A stretch of 64,000 bases of DNA, from positions 10,110,501-10,174,500 of the forward strand of contig OX485808.1 in NCBI GenBank assembly GCA_950295325.1, given 5' to 3'. The notes beneath the pieces are model-generated. The model searched no databases. It was not told where the DNA came from and saw nothing but the letters and a program-made list of their open reading frames with translations. The stretch comes from Polytrichum commune (Eukaryota > Streptophyta > Polytrichopsida > Polytrichales > Polytrichaceae). Numbering within the stretch: position 1 is the first letter of the stretch; each line of letters starts with the position of its first letter. Below are positions 13,701-24,491 of this stretch, in pieces. The position numbers were made by a program, and so were the translations under genes.

Positions 13701-16700
13701 GTATGTTGGAAGTAGCTAATGGGGCTTTGAATGGGGCGAACAGACTGTCCTTCCTGAAAGTTCTGGTATGTACTCAACCCAACTTCCCATTGTCATAGCA
13801 TGTAGGCAAAGCATATATGTACGTTTAAAGTTTATTCGACAAAAATGACCCAAATATTGCCAAAAACATATGGCTATTAGAGTTATCCTTTAATTCAACA
13901 TGACTTTTGCGTACATTAACACCTTCCATATTGAGTAAGTATTCAGTGCATGGTTGAAGTTGGTGTGGAGGTTTGAGTGAAGAACATTCTATATTGGTTC
14001 ATTAAGGGTCAAGCTCATTTTGACATGCCAAGTGCTAGATGAGTTTGATCCAATGAACCAAAATAGGTTGCTCTACATTCGAATTCAAATTTAAACACTA
14101 CCTCCAAGCATGCACCACAAGTGATGTGTATACAAAGAAATCACTCTCTGGTAGGGTCATGCAACATCTGAGATTTTGATAGACCAAACAAAGGCACCCA
14201 GAATGCAACTTGAATACCAAAGGATACAGGACCTCTGTAAAGATCCAATTAACCACTTTACCTTGTACAGACACCCATAACCATACCAGCCAAAATTATC
14301 TAAACTTCTGAATTAGCCAAAGCAAAGTGTGATGAGAAATGCAGGGGAACAAACTGTACTATACCCTCATCCAGCATTACAGGCGCTTCACCTTCAATGC
14401 AAGGTACGTAATTATAATACCTTCAAGGTAGGTGTGCCTTAAAGGGACACTTTTAGCTCTGCACCCACTTCTTGTAGAACATGAAACAAGAAATTTGTGT
14501 GAGATGATAGCCAAATACAAATCGTGTCTGTAGATATTTTCCTCATAATTTCTGGAGTTCAATTGGCAAAGCGAAGATTCTAGTGCCCATTAAATGGTTG
14601 TACAGATCCCCCCACTTAATATGTTGTCTATTGAGCCTAGAATGGTTTACAAATTATGAGCTCATAGCCAATCTCTTTAATAACGTGTCTTTCCAGATGC
14701 GGTGCGGGCAGATTCTCCCACCAGTTGCCCTATCCATATCCACATTTGGGGACAAAAATAATTTGTTTTCACGTTGTCTTGCAAAGAGACATGGTAAAGG
14801 GCTTGCTGATTTAAATGCCCTAAATTATTATAGGTAAATCAATCGCCTTGAGGTGGAAATCCAAGAGGATACAAGGTCTTCGATTGCTCATCTCATTATA
14901 TTTGTAAAGAACTTGTGGTGGCAAGAAATGGGCTCAATGCATTGAAAAAAGTGGATATGGCGATGGGTGGGAGCTTGAATCCTGACATATTTTCCAACAT
15001 AACAGCTACTTTCCGTCCATATTACATGTTTATGGGTACAGATATGGAAACCATGGGCTTGCTCGTGAAGGATATTCCAATCACTATGTATTATATGTAC
15101 AAGTCATGAATTCTGGGTAATTAGGTCTCCAAGAAAGTTACAGAAACTTGTCCTGTTGTAATATCGTGGCACTCCACGTGCCTTTTCCGTTTGACCCAGT
15201 GGTCTGACATCTGGAGTCTGGACATCGTTTTTCAGTAGTTCCTTCGAGGCACTAATGCTGAAACTTTTGTGATAAAACAATGAGACCTGTAGAAACCTGG
15301 ATGTAAGGTATGTGGCCCTACTGTGGGCACTTCTAAATCCACACATAATGTTGTCCGTTGGATCTGATTGGGAATTGCCTCATCTGGTTAGCAATTGCAA
15401 ATCATACATATTGTTATTTCAAGTTTCAAAATTGGACTTGAAGTGTAAAAGTCATAAGAGGTCAAAGTGAAGATTATCTCTCTCTTTGAACAATGGCCCT
15501 CCCAAGTTTGTGTTCACTATTGAAACTAGATTGGTGCCTAATTTGTCAGCACACGGTCCAACAATCTCAATGTAACATGTGTCCTTTTATTTCCGTGCTT
15601 GACTCCAAGCTTTGCCATATAAGGCATGTGGATGCCATTCGGTACTTTCTTAAGTGGACACATGTATTTGATTGGTGTGTGGTTAAGAGAGGATCAAAGA
15701 ACAAACACCATATAGTCACATGCTTACAAGAGATTGGACTACATCTTCAATTAATTAACTACTCCACACTCAATAGGAAGACAAATGGGAAGACTTATGT
15801 ATTTAGCTAAAAGATTGACAAACATGCACTTTTGACAACCATAACTGAATCAGGGGAGGTCTGAATTTCAATTTGGATTTTGCTGATGTTTCATCGTAGA
15901 TTTGCTAATGCAACACAACTCTGATGATGTAAATCTGATCAATAGAAGATGGAGAATAAGAAAACTAACCGAATAACACTTAAATACCTCACCACTCAAA
16001 TGGGACTCAAACATAGGTGTTCAATTAAAACAAGTGACCACATAAGGCCCAAGAAACTTGTTTATTCAATTTCAAACACTCGAAAGTTGCTGCTCAATGA
16101 CTCAATCTTATAATAGTGGCTAAGTAATAACTCTCTTGAGAAAGTGTGCTGATGACTTGGAATGCCAAGGTAAATTTGACGCAACTCAAGGTACTTAGCT
16201 TACGGTGAGATTTGTGGTTGGTGCAGTGGAGGCCTACGTTTGAAGCACGATGTTTTACAGTATGCTGGTTTTGTGCGAAGTTTCAAGGCACCAACCATTG
16301 AAGAGAAATTTGGGCTTCTTTGCACGTGAGTGCACAAATTGTAGCATTCGATGAGGTGTCTTAGTACAGCTGAGCTTCTGACAAATTGTTTTTTCTGGAA
16401 TTATGATCTTCGCTCTAAATATATGCTAGATGAAATTGATGTCTTCTTCTGATAGTCAACTTGAATCCATTCATTCATGTGAGGAAATGGTTCATGTGGT
16501 GGGTGTTGTCGTTGTAGGTCAGTGGGCACCAACTTCAAATGAGGAGAAATTTATTATACACCTCATTTCTATTGGCTTGACAGGTTGGTGAATGTGTTCA
16601 TTGTGGAGCCTCAAAATCTGCCCATGTTAGTGGACGGCACATTGAGCAACTCCCGAGAAGAAGCAATCAGGTACTACTGTTTACAGGCACCACTGGAAAA

Positions 16701-18471
16701 TTTAAACTGTTCCCTTTTTATGTGGTCATGGTGTTTCCTGAGTGCTACAATTTTTTGGGTTTCTTCTTTTTGGGTACAAATTGAGATGAATCAATTGCAG
16801 TGAATAAAAGTACCCCCACTTTAGAAGCAAAACCTAAGTACCAGGCCTCCAAGGGAGAGAAACCTACAAAAGAGTACATATAAGTAGACCTTCAATTCTT
16901 GGAGAAGCCACGAGATTATTTCTATAAGAAACATCTAATCTCCTTAACACAACGGCTAGAATGAAACCACTCCAAAAGGCTTTCTTGAGTAATTGGAAGA
17001 GTCTTACTGATTAATTGACAAAAAGCCTACCAAGCAAAGCTTCCCAAAAAATTTGATGGGTTTTCCACACATGCCATCGAACTTGACTGAATTACTTATT
17101 CATTACTTATGATCTCTCCAAATGATCCATGGGATAGCAATTCAAAAGGAGAGCCAAATTCTAGTGAATGTCTTCAAACTCCTTGGGAAAATTCTCATCA
17201 GGAATAAGTCTTATGAGACTGCACTTTAAGTGTCATGTTCCAAGGCTGTGAGAAAAGTTTTCAAACAATTATGAGTTATGTGTAAAGTCCCTCGAAGAAA
17301 GACAAAATCAAGGGTTTGATCCTTTTTAATTAAGAGCTCATTAGCTCATTGTGTGTCAGAGCCTATTTTGAAAGTTGGGTGAAATTCCTTGGACCCCTCT
17401 TGCCATCCAAAACACCGTTTGCCCATGGATCCCACCACCCTAAATCCCGGATCAGCATATGCTAGGTTAGCTTGGTCTACCCATTCTAGTAGGACAAGCT
17501 AAAATACCATTGTTCAATAGGCCGACACCACTTTGAATATGGTATTTTAACCATTAAGGAAACTTGGGTGACTTTATGCTAAGCTTTTAAAACTCAAGTT
17601 TTAGCCAACTCAACAAGAGCTTGATGCCAAGTCTTTACGCATAAATCCAATATTGGCTTCATATCTTTAAGCCCTTTGGACAAGAGGATAACCATAAATC
17701 TTAAGAGAGAAAAATATCAACATTTGAGAAGCCAGAATGTGGACACCTTACAGAAATGTTGCCTCTCCATTTATTCACCGCAATAGCCCTGTGAATGAAA
17801 GACCATTGATAAGTAGATACCTTACTGAAATTCAGTGCTACAATCTTTTAAGCATTAGTGTTAGTATGCCAAAATTTCCTATCTTTCCTACCTTTCATCT
17901 AAGGGTATTTGAGATGGAGCATTTGGGATAGGAGTGAAACCCTCAAGTCAAAGTCAAAGGTCCATCCGCAAACTGCAAAGGGTCGAAGGATGCAGTTACA
18001 TTATGGTCAGTCTAACTTAACAAGAGTCTGAGCAAAAGAGAAACACACTGCAGGCCAAGAGTACAAAATTGAATTCAACATCTTCCCATAAGATCTTTAT
18101 GTTTTATGGTCCAAGACCAGTGAAGCATTTATACTATACTTTTTGGATGGATATTTGTTGATTTGGTTCAAGAAAACAGTCACTTCTGTGTGGGATTAAA
18201 GCTTCCTATCAAGAAATCACAATAGCCTGTAAAGTGATTACAGTCTTTAAATTGTGTGTCATAAAGTCTTGCATATGTATCTATCAATAGCTCAATTTGA
18301 ACCTCATAGTTCGATACATGTGATTGGTAATAGTTTATGGCAATTTTTCTACTGCCATTCAATTTTGCCAAGAATCTTTCATAACACTCAGAAGTTGCCA
18401 GATTTATTGAACTTCGAGAGGACTACAAGAAAGCAAAGATTGCCACCTTGCTCAACAATCTTAGTAAGTGA
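4709..18471 (+). CDS. SEC10: Exocyst complex component SEC10 (EXOC5), 24 coding exons
   Basis: SEC10 is a subunit of the octameric exocyst, which tethers secretory vesicles to the plasma membrane. Exons: 4709-4789, 5333-5536, 6162-6236, 6516-6617, 6860-6910, 7245-7350, 7769-7885, 8042-8133, 8306-8474, 8601-8677, 9683-9793, 10305-10395, 10796-10881, 11132-11302, 11518-11571, 12096-12224, 12766-12858, 13116-13262, 13454-13548, 13681-13765, 14345-14403, 16227-16325, 16584-16670 and 18402-18471. They join in phase without a stop to 816 residues, close to the roughly 825 of plant SEC10 as I recall it. Diagnostic blocks are GSFSFDDF, VGQTAANIGD, ALFSDEARVAEAA, YVASRPMFIDIEVMN, GCGDLNVE, EAAALRERFG, RRFTFN and, at the end, FIELREDYKKAKIATLL. 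The start at 4709 is chosen because its frame enters a strong donor (CAG|GTCAGT) and joins NMDTFQ to GSFSFDD; an ATG at 4718 is also possible. Introns after exons 9 and 19 appear to use GC donors. Many residues differ from angiosperm SEC10, but nothing is broken. Confidence 0.93.
4913..5249 (+). mobile_element. 337-bp TIR MITE, copy 1 (SEC10 intron 1)
   Basis: The ends are imperfect inverted repeats of about 33 bp (left TTTAACTCA...GGGAGTTGG, right reading TCTAACTCA...GAGAGTTGG on the other strand). The body aligns along its length with 12273-12609, and both copies are 337 bp by my boundaries. It has no coding capacity and lies wholly inside intron 1 of SEC10. No clear target-site duplication is visible, so the superfamily is unassigned. 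Confidence 0.75.
8800..9565. mobile_element. Foldback element of dispersed family A (SEC10 intron 10)
   Basis: Two inverted copies of one roughly 350-bp sequence lie back to back with a short spacer near 9140-9150. The arms share, in opposite orientation, a core reading GAGCACGTGGTCCAATC, a run CATTATCAAAG, and an outer segment CCCACTTCTCGTAGGAT. The right arm carries a G9 run near 9353. Solo arms of the same family occur elsewhere in the window. There is no open frame; the element occupies much of the intron between exons 10 and 11 of SEC10. Confidence 0.75.
12273..12609 (+). mobile_element. 337-bp TIR MITE, copy 2 (SEC10 intron 16)
   Basis: Same family and orientation as the copy at 4913-5249, with shared blocks such as CACGCTCGGAGG-like, ATGTTCTTCGTTCAAAC and CATGTACCGAAAACTTGC-like. 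The terminal inverted repeats (TTTAAATTCAACGG... and TTTAATTCAATTGG... on the opposite strand) are clearer here than in copy 1. It sits 48 bp downstream of the exon 16 donor. Confidence 0.78.
13950..14135 (-). mobile_element. Inverted, truncated copy of the 337-bp MITE (SEC10 intron 20)
   Basis: On the minus strand this stretch carries the MITE core in order: GCATGCTTGGAGGTAGTGTTT, GAGCAACCTATTT, a CTTGGCATG-like block, and ATAGAATGTTCTTC. The terminal repeats are no longer recognisable, so this is an older or truncated copy. Confidence 0.65.
14440..14700 (-). repeat. Dispersed family A, solo arm (SEC10 intron 21)
   Basis: Matches the left arm of the foldback at 8800-9565: CTCTGCACCCACTTCTTGTAG, CCTCATAATTTCTGGAG, AAGATTCTAGTGC, a C6 run, GCCTAGAATGGTT, and CCAATCTCTTTAATAA. 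It is decayed and non-coding. Confidence 0.65.
15500..15795. repeat. Dispersed family A, short foldback remnant (SEC10 intron 21)
   Basis: The first half carries the family core in one orientation (CACGGTCCAACAATCTC, CATGTGTCCTTTT) and the second half carries it inverted (AAGAGATTGGACTACA, GTGTGGTTAAG). This is a shortened version of the foldback arrangement seen at 8800-9565. The two halves are diverged. Confidence 0.5.
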
Positions 18472-19290
18472 GCTCAACAAGAGAGTTTCACTAGGTGCTA
18501 CACAACATTGTAGAAAAATCTCTTACATGTAGCTAATATCCACAAGGTACTATCTTCTTGGATCATTCATATTCAATGCAATGGAAGGGTGAATCATCAT
18601 TTATATCAGAATCCAGATTATATTAACACCGAGGCTGATAATGCTTCATATTGATATGCAAATAATTGCGGGTGAATGCGCCTTGCACTCATTGATTTGT
18701 CAACAATAACATTAATTACAGTCACTTCTTTGGTTTTTATTGTTAAACTTGTGTATCTACTCTTGAGCAATTTTAGCTTCAAGTTGAAATTAGATCTCCA
18801 CATGTCTACCAGTTCTCTTTTGTCTTACCTACAGGAAATGGATCATCAGAAATGACCCAGGAACTGCACCGAATTACTGATTTTAGACGAAATTACTAGA
18901 TTTCATCGGTTTCTCATGGTGCCACATTCCCCCAAAAGGTGGGAGAGACATATTGGTGCCAATCATATAAAGAGTAGACTTCCATGGGTCAGTCAATCCA
19001 GTGAAAGAAATTAGACTTTGTTGATGTTGGCGAAGCGGCTTTTGACAGGATCTTCCAACATTTTTCTTTGTGGATGTGCACTTCAATGTGGAGAAGAGGT
19101 GCCAATATATGAGAGCGTAGATATGCTTTTGTTGTAACACTGCGGCTTTGATCAAGGATGAGGTGTCTCTCATTCACGCCAACCAACAATTTGTGTCATC
19201 TTTCTCTCTCTTGTTGTTGTTGTCAAACAAGAAAGATATTTATCCATTTGAAAATGTGGTGTGGTTGCACTACCCATTTTGAATGTTGCA
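18472..19290. other. 3' flank of SEC10, no further gene
   Basis: This should hold the SEC10 3' untranslated region. Minus-strand open frames at 18883-19189 are overlapping and match no family I recognise. Confidence 0.45.
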
Positions 19291-19299
19291 TGAGTGGAT

Positions 19300-19500
19300 T
19301 TATTAAATTTTGCATTAGAAACATATGACACCAAAAAAAAAGTAGAATGGTTAGTGACAAGGCATGTACTTAAGAATGGACGCCAAAAAGACACATGTTA
19401 CGATGAGATTGGGTTATGTTCTCAAAATGTAGACATAATTCTAGTTTTGATAGTGAAGTTTCACAAAAAGGAGGGTCTAAGTATATGAACACGAATCTTC
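19300..19500 (+). repeat. Dispersed family A, solo arm
   Basis: Shows the inverted form of the family core: AGAATGGTTAG-like start, GACACCAAAAA, GACACATGTTA, GAGATTGGGTTATG, TCTCAAAATG and CTTCATTTCGACCT-like end. It is more diverged than the arm at 27480-27800. Confidence 0.5.
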
Positions 19501-21875
19501 ATTTCGACCTCATATAGCTTTTTCTTTCCAATTTTGTTGATCTTGACTTTTGAAATGACAATTCTTCATGATTCACAAAGGCTAACTAGATGAAAATCTC
19601 CATTTCCAATCCACCAGCAATATTGTTTGTGGAGTTGGAAGTGCCCACAATTATAGGGCCACATATCAAACCCTTTAAGGACCAAAAGTCTGTTTATACA
19701 GGATATGTGACAAACCCTTAACAAGTGTTGCATTGATTTTTTTTTGGTACAAGGTATCGAATCCATATGTAGCATAACCTATTATATAAAGGCAGTGAAA
19801 AGAACTTCATATGTGACAATGGTTATTAGATATACATGGTATCTATTTGAGTCTAGGTCATCTACATGAGTTCATTCTACGTATGCTCCGATAGGTATGA
19901 TGCATATGATGAATAGACTAATGTTAGATAAGGTCACTTTTGACACTTTAAACTTAAAATATGAAGTATTCTTGTGCACCTTCGTATGACATCTTGAGGC
20001 CCAGGTAGAATCCCTCAAATCTTTTAAGGGTTTACTAAAAGAATTGGTAGATGGTGTTCAAATAATGCATGAAGGAATCATGTTGAAACTTTATAAGTGG
20101 GAAGTATCTTCAATACTTATGAGGGTTGTTGACTAAACTATGAATCATTGACTAACAAAGGGTGACCTAGAGACAACTGCTACGGCTTGTAGTCTTCTTC
20201 ATGAACTTTGACCCTTACTATCCTTGGGTTTTATGTATTATCAAGATCATTTATAAAATGAGATGTACATGTTTGCTTTGCGATACACTCATGGAGCAAA
20301 ATTGTTGACATAAAGTTCAAGAACACATTTGTACAGTTGTACCTTCAACACAAGGTCATGAGCTTTGTGTAAGCATTTTCAAAGCAAAAACTTAAGAAAT
20401 TTTTATATAAATTGAAGGTGACATTAGTTTGCTTGGATATTTTGTAGAAGATAATATTTTGCTCACCTAATGAAGATTTGTGGCTTTGACTTTGATGCAT
20501 GAAAGAGTATGATCCCACATGTGTATTGTGAACACCATTCGCTAATAAAATGAAGAATTTGCCATTCAGTCCATCAAAGTTGATGGTTTGGTTCTACCTT
20601 TTTATCATGCATACAAAATCATCTTGGCGATACACATACCACATTTGTAATGAAACAGTTAATATGATTAGCATTTCTTATGATTTATTTAAGCTTAATT
20701 CTTTGAAATTTAATATCTAGATATTTTAAGGATTTTACCTTTTGGGGGGGTTAAGTCTTTGCTTGATACCACTTGGAAGGAAAATTGCATTTCAGCTCAT
20801 GCATTTGCAGGATCTTTGTACATATGGTTGCTAGGTATGGATGAATTTAGGCCACACTATTTTCTAACATGAATCACAATTGCTGTTTGGTTACGCAAAA
20901 TATTTTGGGTATACTGCAAGTAGTATGGTCTAGACTTATAACCATAGTTATTGTACTTCTTACAGCTTTCCCTTTAATTAGTGTGGAGTTATGTAGTGCT
21001 ATTTGGGAAACTCTTCTAAGGATGAAAATTTTGATGAGTACAACACATATAAATATATTGCATTTTTATATAACAACAAGACTTTGATGCTATAAAGCTA
21101 TATTTTATACTTAAAAAAGAAGTGTACATCACTTTATGAATCCAAATGGTTATTCTCACTAATTAAAGTGAATGATGTACAAAGTTGATAAGTTGATCTA
21201 TGTCACTTCATGTTTGGAGACTTGAGTTACAAAGTCTAATGTATATGTACTGACTACAAGCTAGAAAATGGACTCATCTATATATATGTTCTACTGAAAT
21301 AGTCAAGTATTGTCAAGTAGGATATAGTACATAGTACAACTTAGGTTTGGCATGTACCATCCCAGCATGTTGCGCTTGTGCATATCTAAATTGCAATTTA
21401 ATGATTATGGTTCAACAGTGGCTTAGACCTCCCATTTGCAAAACAATGACAAACATGTAACCCCAACATCTACAATACACTGCATATATATTAGATGTTC
21501 ATACTACTAATTTTTTCTTAATTTATGTTTTCAAAATGAAATCTACAATGAGAAGTTAAAACTCCATGTACTTCCAACGCAAGGGAAATGACTCCTACGG
21601 GAGGGTTGTATATCACATGCAATTGAGGGCTACTATTATAGGGGTAGTTTGATGGGTCGGACTAATTGAATGACTCGTTAATTACCTAATTATCTAATTC
21701 ATGGTGTTTAAAGGGTCCATACAATTACTTACCAATTGCAAAGGGGGTATTCGTTTAGCCCCTTAATTTATTATAAAAATTTGAGGTAAATAAGAAAATG
21801 AAAATTCAAAGATTGAAACCAAAGATATTTCTAACAGCTTGAGTGCCAAAACTAAGACTAAGCTAACAAGCTCAA
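19501..21875. other. AT-rich intergenic, nothing identified
   Basis: I see no exon-like run, transposase motif or clear inverted repeat here. An open frame at 20869-21087 encodes a hydrophobic peptide with no recognisable family. Confidence 0.45.
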
Positions 21876-22820
21876 GGGGTGCACCTTTCATTAAAAACAA
21901 AGAACCATGTGCGTTCACAACATACTCTAAAAAACCCCTATATACAAGTTTCTTTTTGTAGAATCAAGCAATACACGTACAATTTCAATGATAAAGATAC
22001 AAGTGACAATACGTATATGTACAAAATTTACATTCATATATAGTGATGAACATAAGTATACAAATTTACTTTTGAATAACAATGAACTCCTATCGTATGT
22101 ATAATGTAAAACCTAAGCATTCATTTAAAAAAAAGTTGTCGAAGAATTTTTCATCCCCCGGATGTAACTCATAAGCATCTAGATCTACAATATATGTCGT
22201 AGAAGCTAATGGAATTATTGGTTCTAAATCTACCATCAAATGATCTGTAAGATTGTTAGTCACTTATTGTTGGTTCCTCTTTGATACCAACATAAACCAA
22301 TCTCCATGCTTGATCTTAGAACTTGCAACCCTTAGGACTTGAGATAATTGCAATCCCTAAATGTTTGATCCAAAATTGTAACACGCATTGGAGGTTCACT
22401 AATGATACGAAAACGATTGAGAGGAAACCCACTTGGGGATCAACACCTTTGCGATTTTGATGCTACCCATGATCTAACAAAGGCATCAACCACAAAGAAG
22501 TGTTAGATGTTCCTCTTGCAACCCTAAGCAAGAAGTGGCCTCGTTCTTAGCTCAACTACCCCTTCCAAAACCCTAAATCCGCCTTGTCCATAAATACCAG
22601 AATGAGATAAAGAAATGAGAAAATTATCCATCCTAGTTTCATCCAATATTATATACTTATTCCATAAAGTCTAGTGACCCTACCATACAAGTACAAATGT
22701 TATGTTTTTTCTAGACGTCCTCCATACATGTACATATCTACGAGTTACAATTTGTATAGCATATGTGTACCCCTTTTGTGCACTCACGTATACTCATACC
22801 TCTTATGAAAGGTGCACCCC
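21876..22820. mobile_element. TIR-bounded element, about 945 bp
   Basis: A 16-bp perfect inverted repeat, GGGGTGCACCTTTCAT, opens at 21876 and closes (ATGAAAGGTGCACCCC) at 22820. The string AAGCTAACAAG occurs just outside each end, which may reflect the target or an imperfect duplication. The interior is AT-rich without a usable frame. Family unassigned. Confidence 0.5.
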
Positions 22821-23242
22821 CAAGCTAACAAGGAATGGCACTAGAAAACTTTGAGTTCGAAATGGCCATACTTTTGTAATGATGGCCATATATTCTAAAC
22901 TTCAATAACTTAGGTTTCAGAATTACTACTAGTACACACTCAATGGCACAAACAACACACAAATGCTCCATTATCAACATGGAGATAATCTATCCCACAC
23001 GGTATATTACATTTTAAAAATCTGAATTGGACATGTTACACAAAACCTCATAGTAGTTATAATCCATTCTGCCATAGTTTATCCATCATATATATCATCT
23101 CTTAAAATCTTCAAAATTTTAGGTATTGATAATAAACTACACCATATCGTTGGTCACATCATTCCAGCTGAATTTTTCTAAATCGTCTCCGAGGACTTCC
23201 AATGAGTGACACTAAATGCCACAAAGAGTGTTGAACTTCCTT

Positions 23243-23757
23243 ATGCCCCCTCCCCACTTGACATTAGCAAATAACCAAAGACTTCCCTAAAACCCGGGTA
23301 AAGCTCCCTCGGTTATAGCGGACACGTCCAGCTATCCCAATGCACCTACAAGAACTTGCTCTGGAGATTTTCAAGTAGGTGTTAGTTAAGTAGCTTTCAC
23401 ACATGTTCATTGTTTTATCTACCAACCAATGAATGTTGGATAGTTTTTGTCCCATCCCCAAATGCCTTAATACTTACCATCGGTTTTTGTTAATGGAGCT
23501 CCTCATGCCCTCATAAGCTAAGACTAAAAACAACCAATCACAAGAGCGGAAGGCAACACTTTTAGAGGTCTTACATTTCTTGCCTCATGTCTAGGTACCG
23601 ATGGGAGGGTCGGTAGTTTTAGCTTAGAACCTCCACTGTTAAGCCATGCCACATCATTTGCCAACTAGGCTCGGCACTATATAATGTCGATGGTGTGAAC
23701 GCTCATTTTTAAGAACCCACTTTTAGGCTTAGCTAATGTCAAGTGGGGAGGGGGCAT
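23243..23757. mobile_element. TIR-bounded element, 515 bp, 26-bp perfect inverted repeats
   Basis: The left end begins ATGCCCCCTCCCCACTTGAC and continues to TAGC. Its exact reverse complement, ending GTGGGGAGGGGGCAT, closes the segment at 23757. The interior is non-coding and unusually mixed in base composition (CCCGGG and CCCTCGGTTATAGCGG segments). No target-site duplication is evident and the superfamily is unassigned. Confidence 0.7.
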
Positions 23758-24173
23758 TAGATGTTGTTTGTTATTAACTTGCTATTATTGTGCTTGGCAG
23801 CTTCGTGTGTAAATTACAAGTCAATGTTTCTCGCAGAAGCTTCAGTGCACGACAAAGTAGCAAACGAGAGAGGGATAAGTTAGAACCTTGAAGGTGGTCT
23901 CGAGACCGGTCAAGCTTGGGTCAAACATGGCATGTCCAAAGGTCAAATTTCTTGTCATGTGGCCCTTTTCGGCCTTCTTACTTATGTACAACAACATGGC
24001 TATGATTTAGGGTCGTTTTACACACGTGACCAAGGGCCGTGAGAAAAAAAAGGTGGTTTAGGACATCTCGTGGTCATGGTCGGGGGTCTGAAGACCATGA
24101 CCAAGAGAATATCACATCACCTTTTTGAAAACATTGGTCACGGGACAGAGTGTAAAGCGGACTTTAGCCAACT
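23758..24173. other. Intergenic, contains a small hairpin
   Basis: No gene. At about 24072-24103 TGGTCATGGTC and GACCATGACCA flank an 11-nt loop, an 11-bp perfect stem. It has no T-run terminator context and its role is unknown. Confidence 0.4.
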
Positions 24174-24491
24174 GCACTAAAAAGGTTGTTTAGTGTTTGA
24201 TACACTAAATACAAAACGCATACACTATGAAAGTGAGTAACATTAAGTGTAAATTCAAACACTAAACATCAACTATGGTAATATGTGGAGGTTACGTGTT
24301 TGAATTTAGTGTTGGTAAGGATATGGGGAAAAAAGAATAAAAATGATAAGAGGAGAATTCCAGCATATTTTCTAGCATCCTAGCACATTTATGTCTAACA
24401 TTAATTGTCAAGGAACTGAAAATTGGTGTTGAGCAGGGTAGGGTGGTAACAACATTTATTATAATCAAACACTACATATCCACTTTAGTAT
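24174..24491. mobile_element. About 318-bp TIR MITE (family C), copy 1
   Basis: The left end (GCACTAAAAAGG...TAGTGTTTGAT) and the right end (ATCAAACACTAC...CACTTTAGTAT) are inverted repeats of about 28 bp. The interior aligns with 43026-43345, sharing AACTATGGTAATATGTGGA, AGGAGAATTCCA and AGGGTGGTAACAACATT-like blocks. Non-coding. Confidence 0.75.

Noticed and set aside
5333-18471. SEC10 as a pseudogene, because residues are diverged and the single open frames are short
   Set aside because: Every exon can be joined in phase without stops through consensus acceptors and plausible donors, including a final exon at 18402-18471, giving the expected length.
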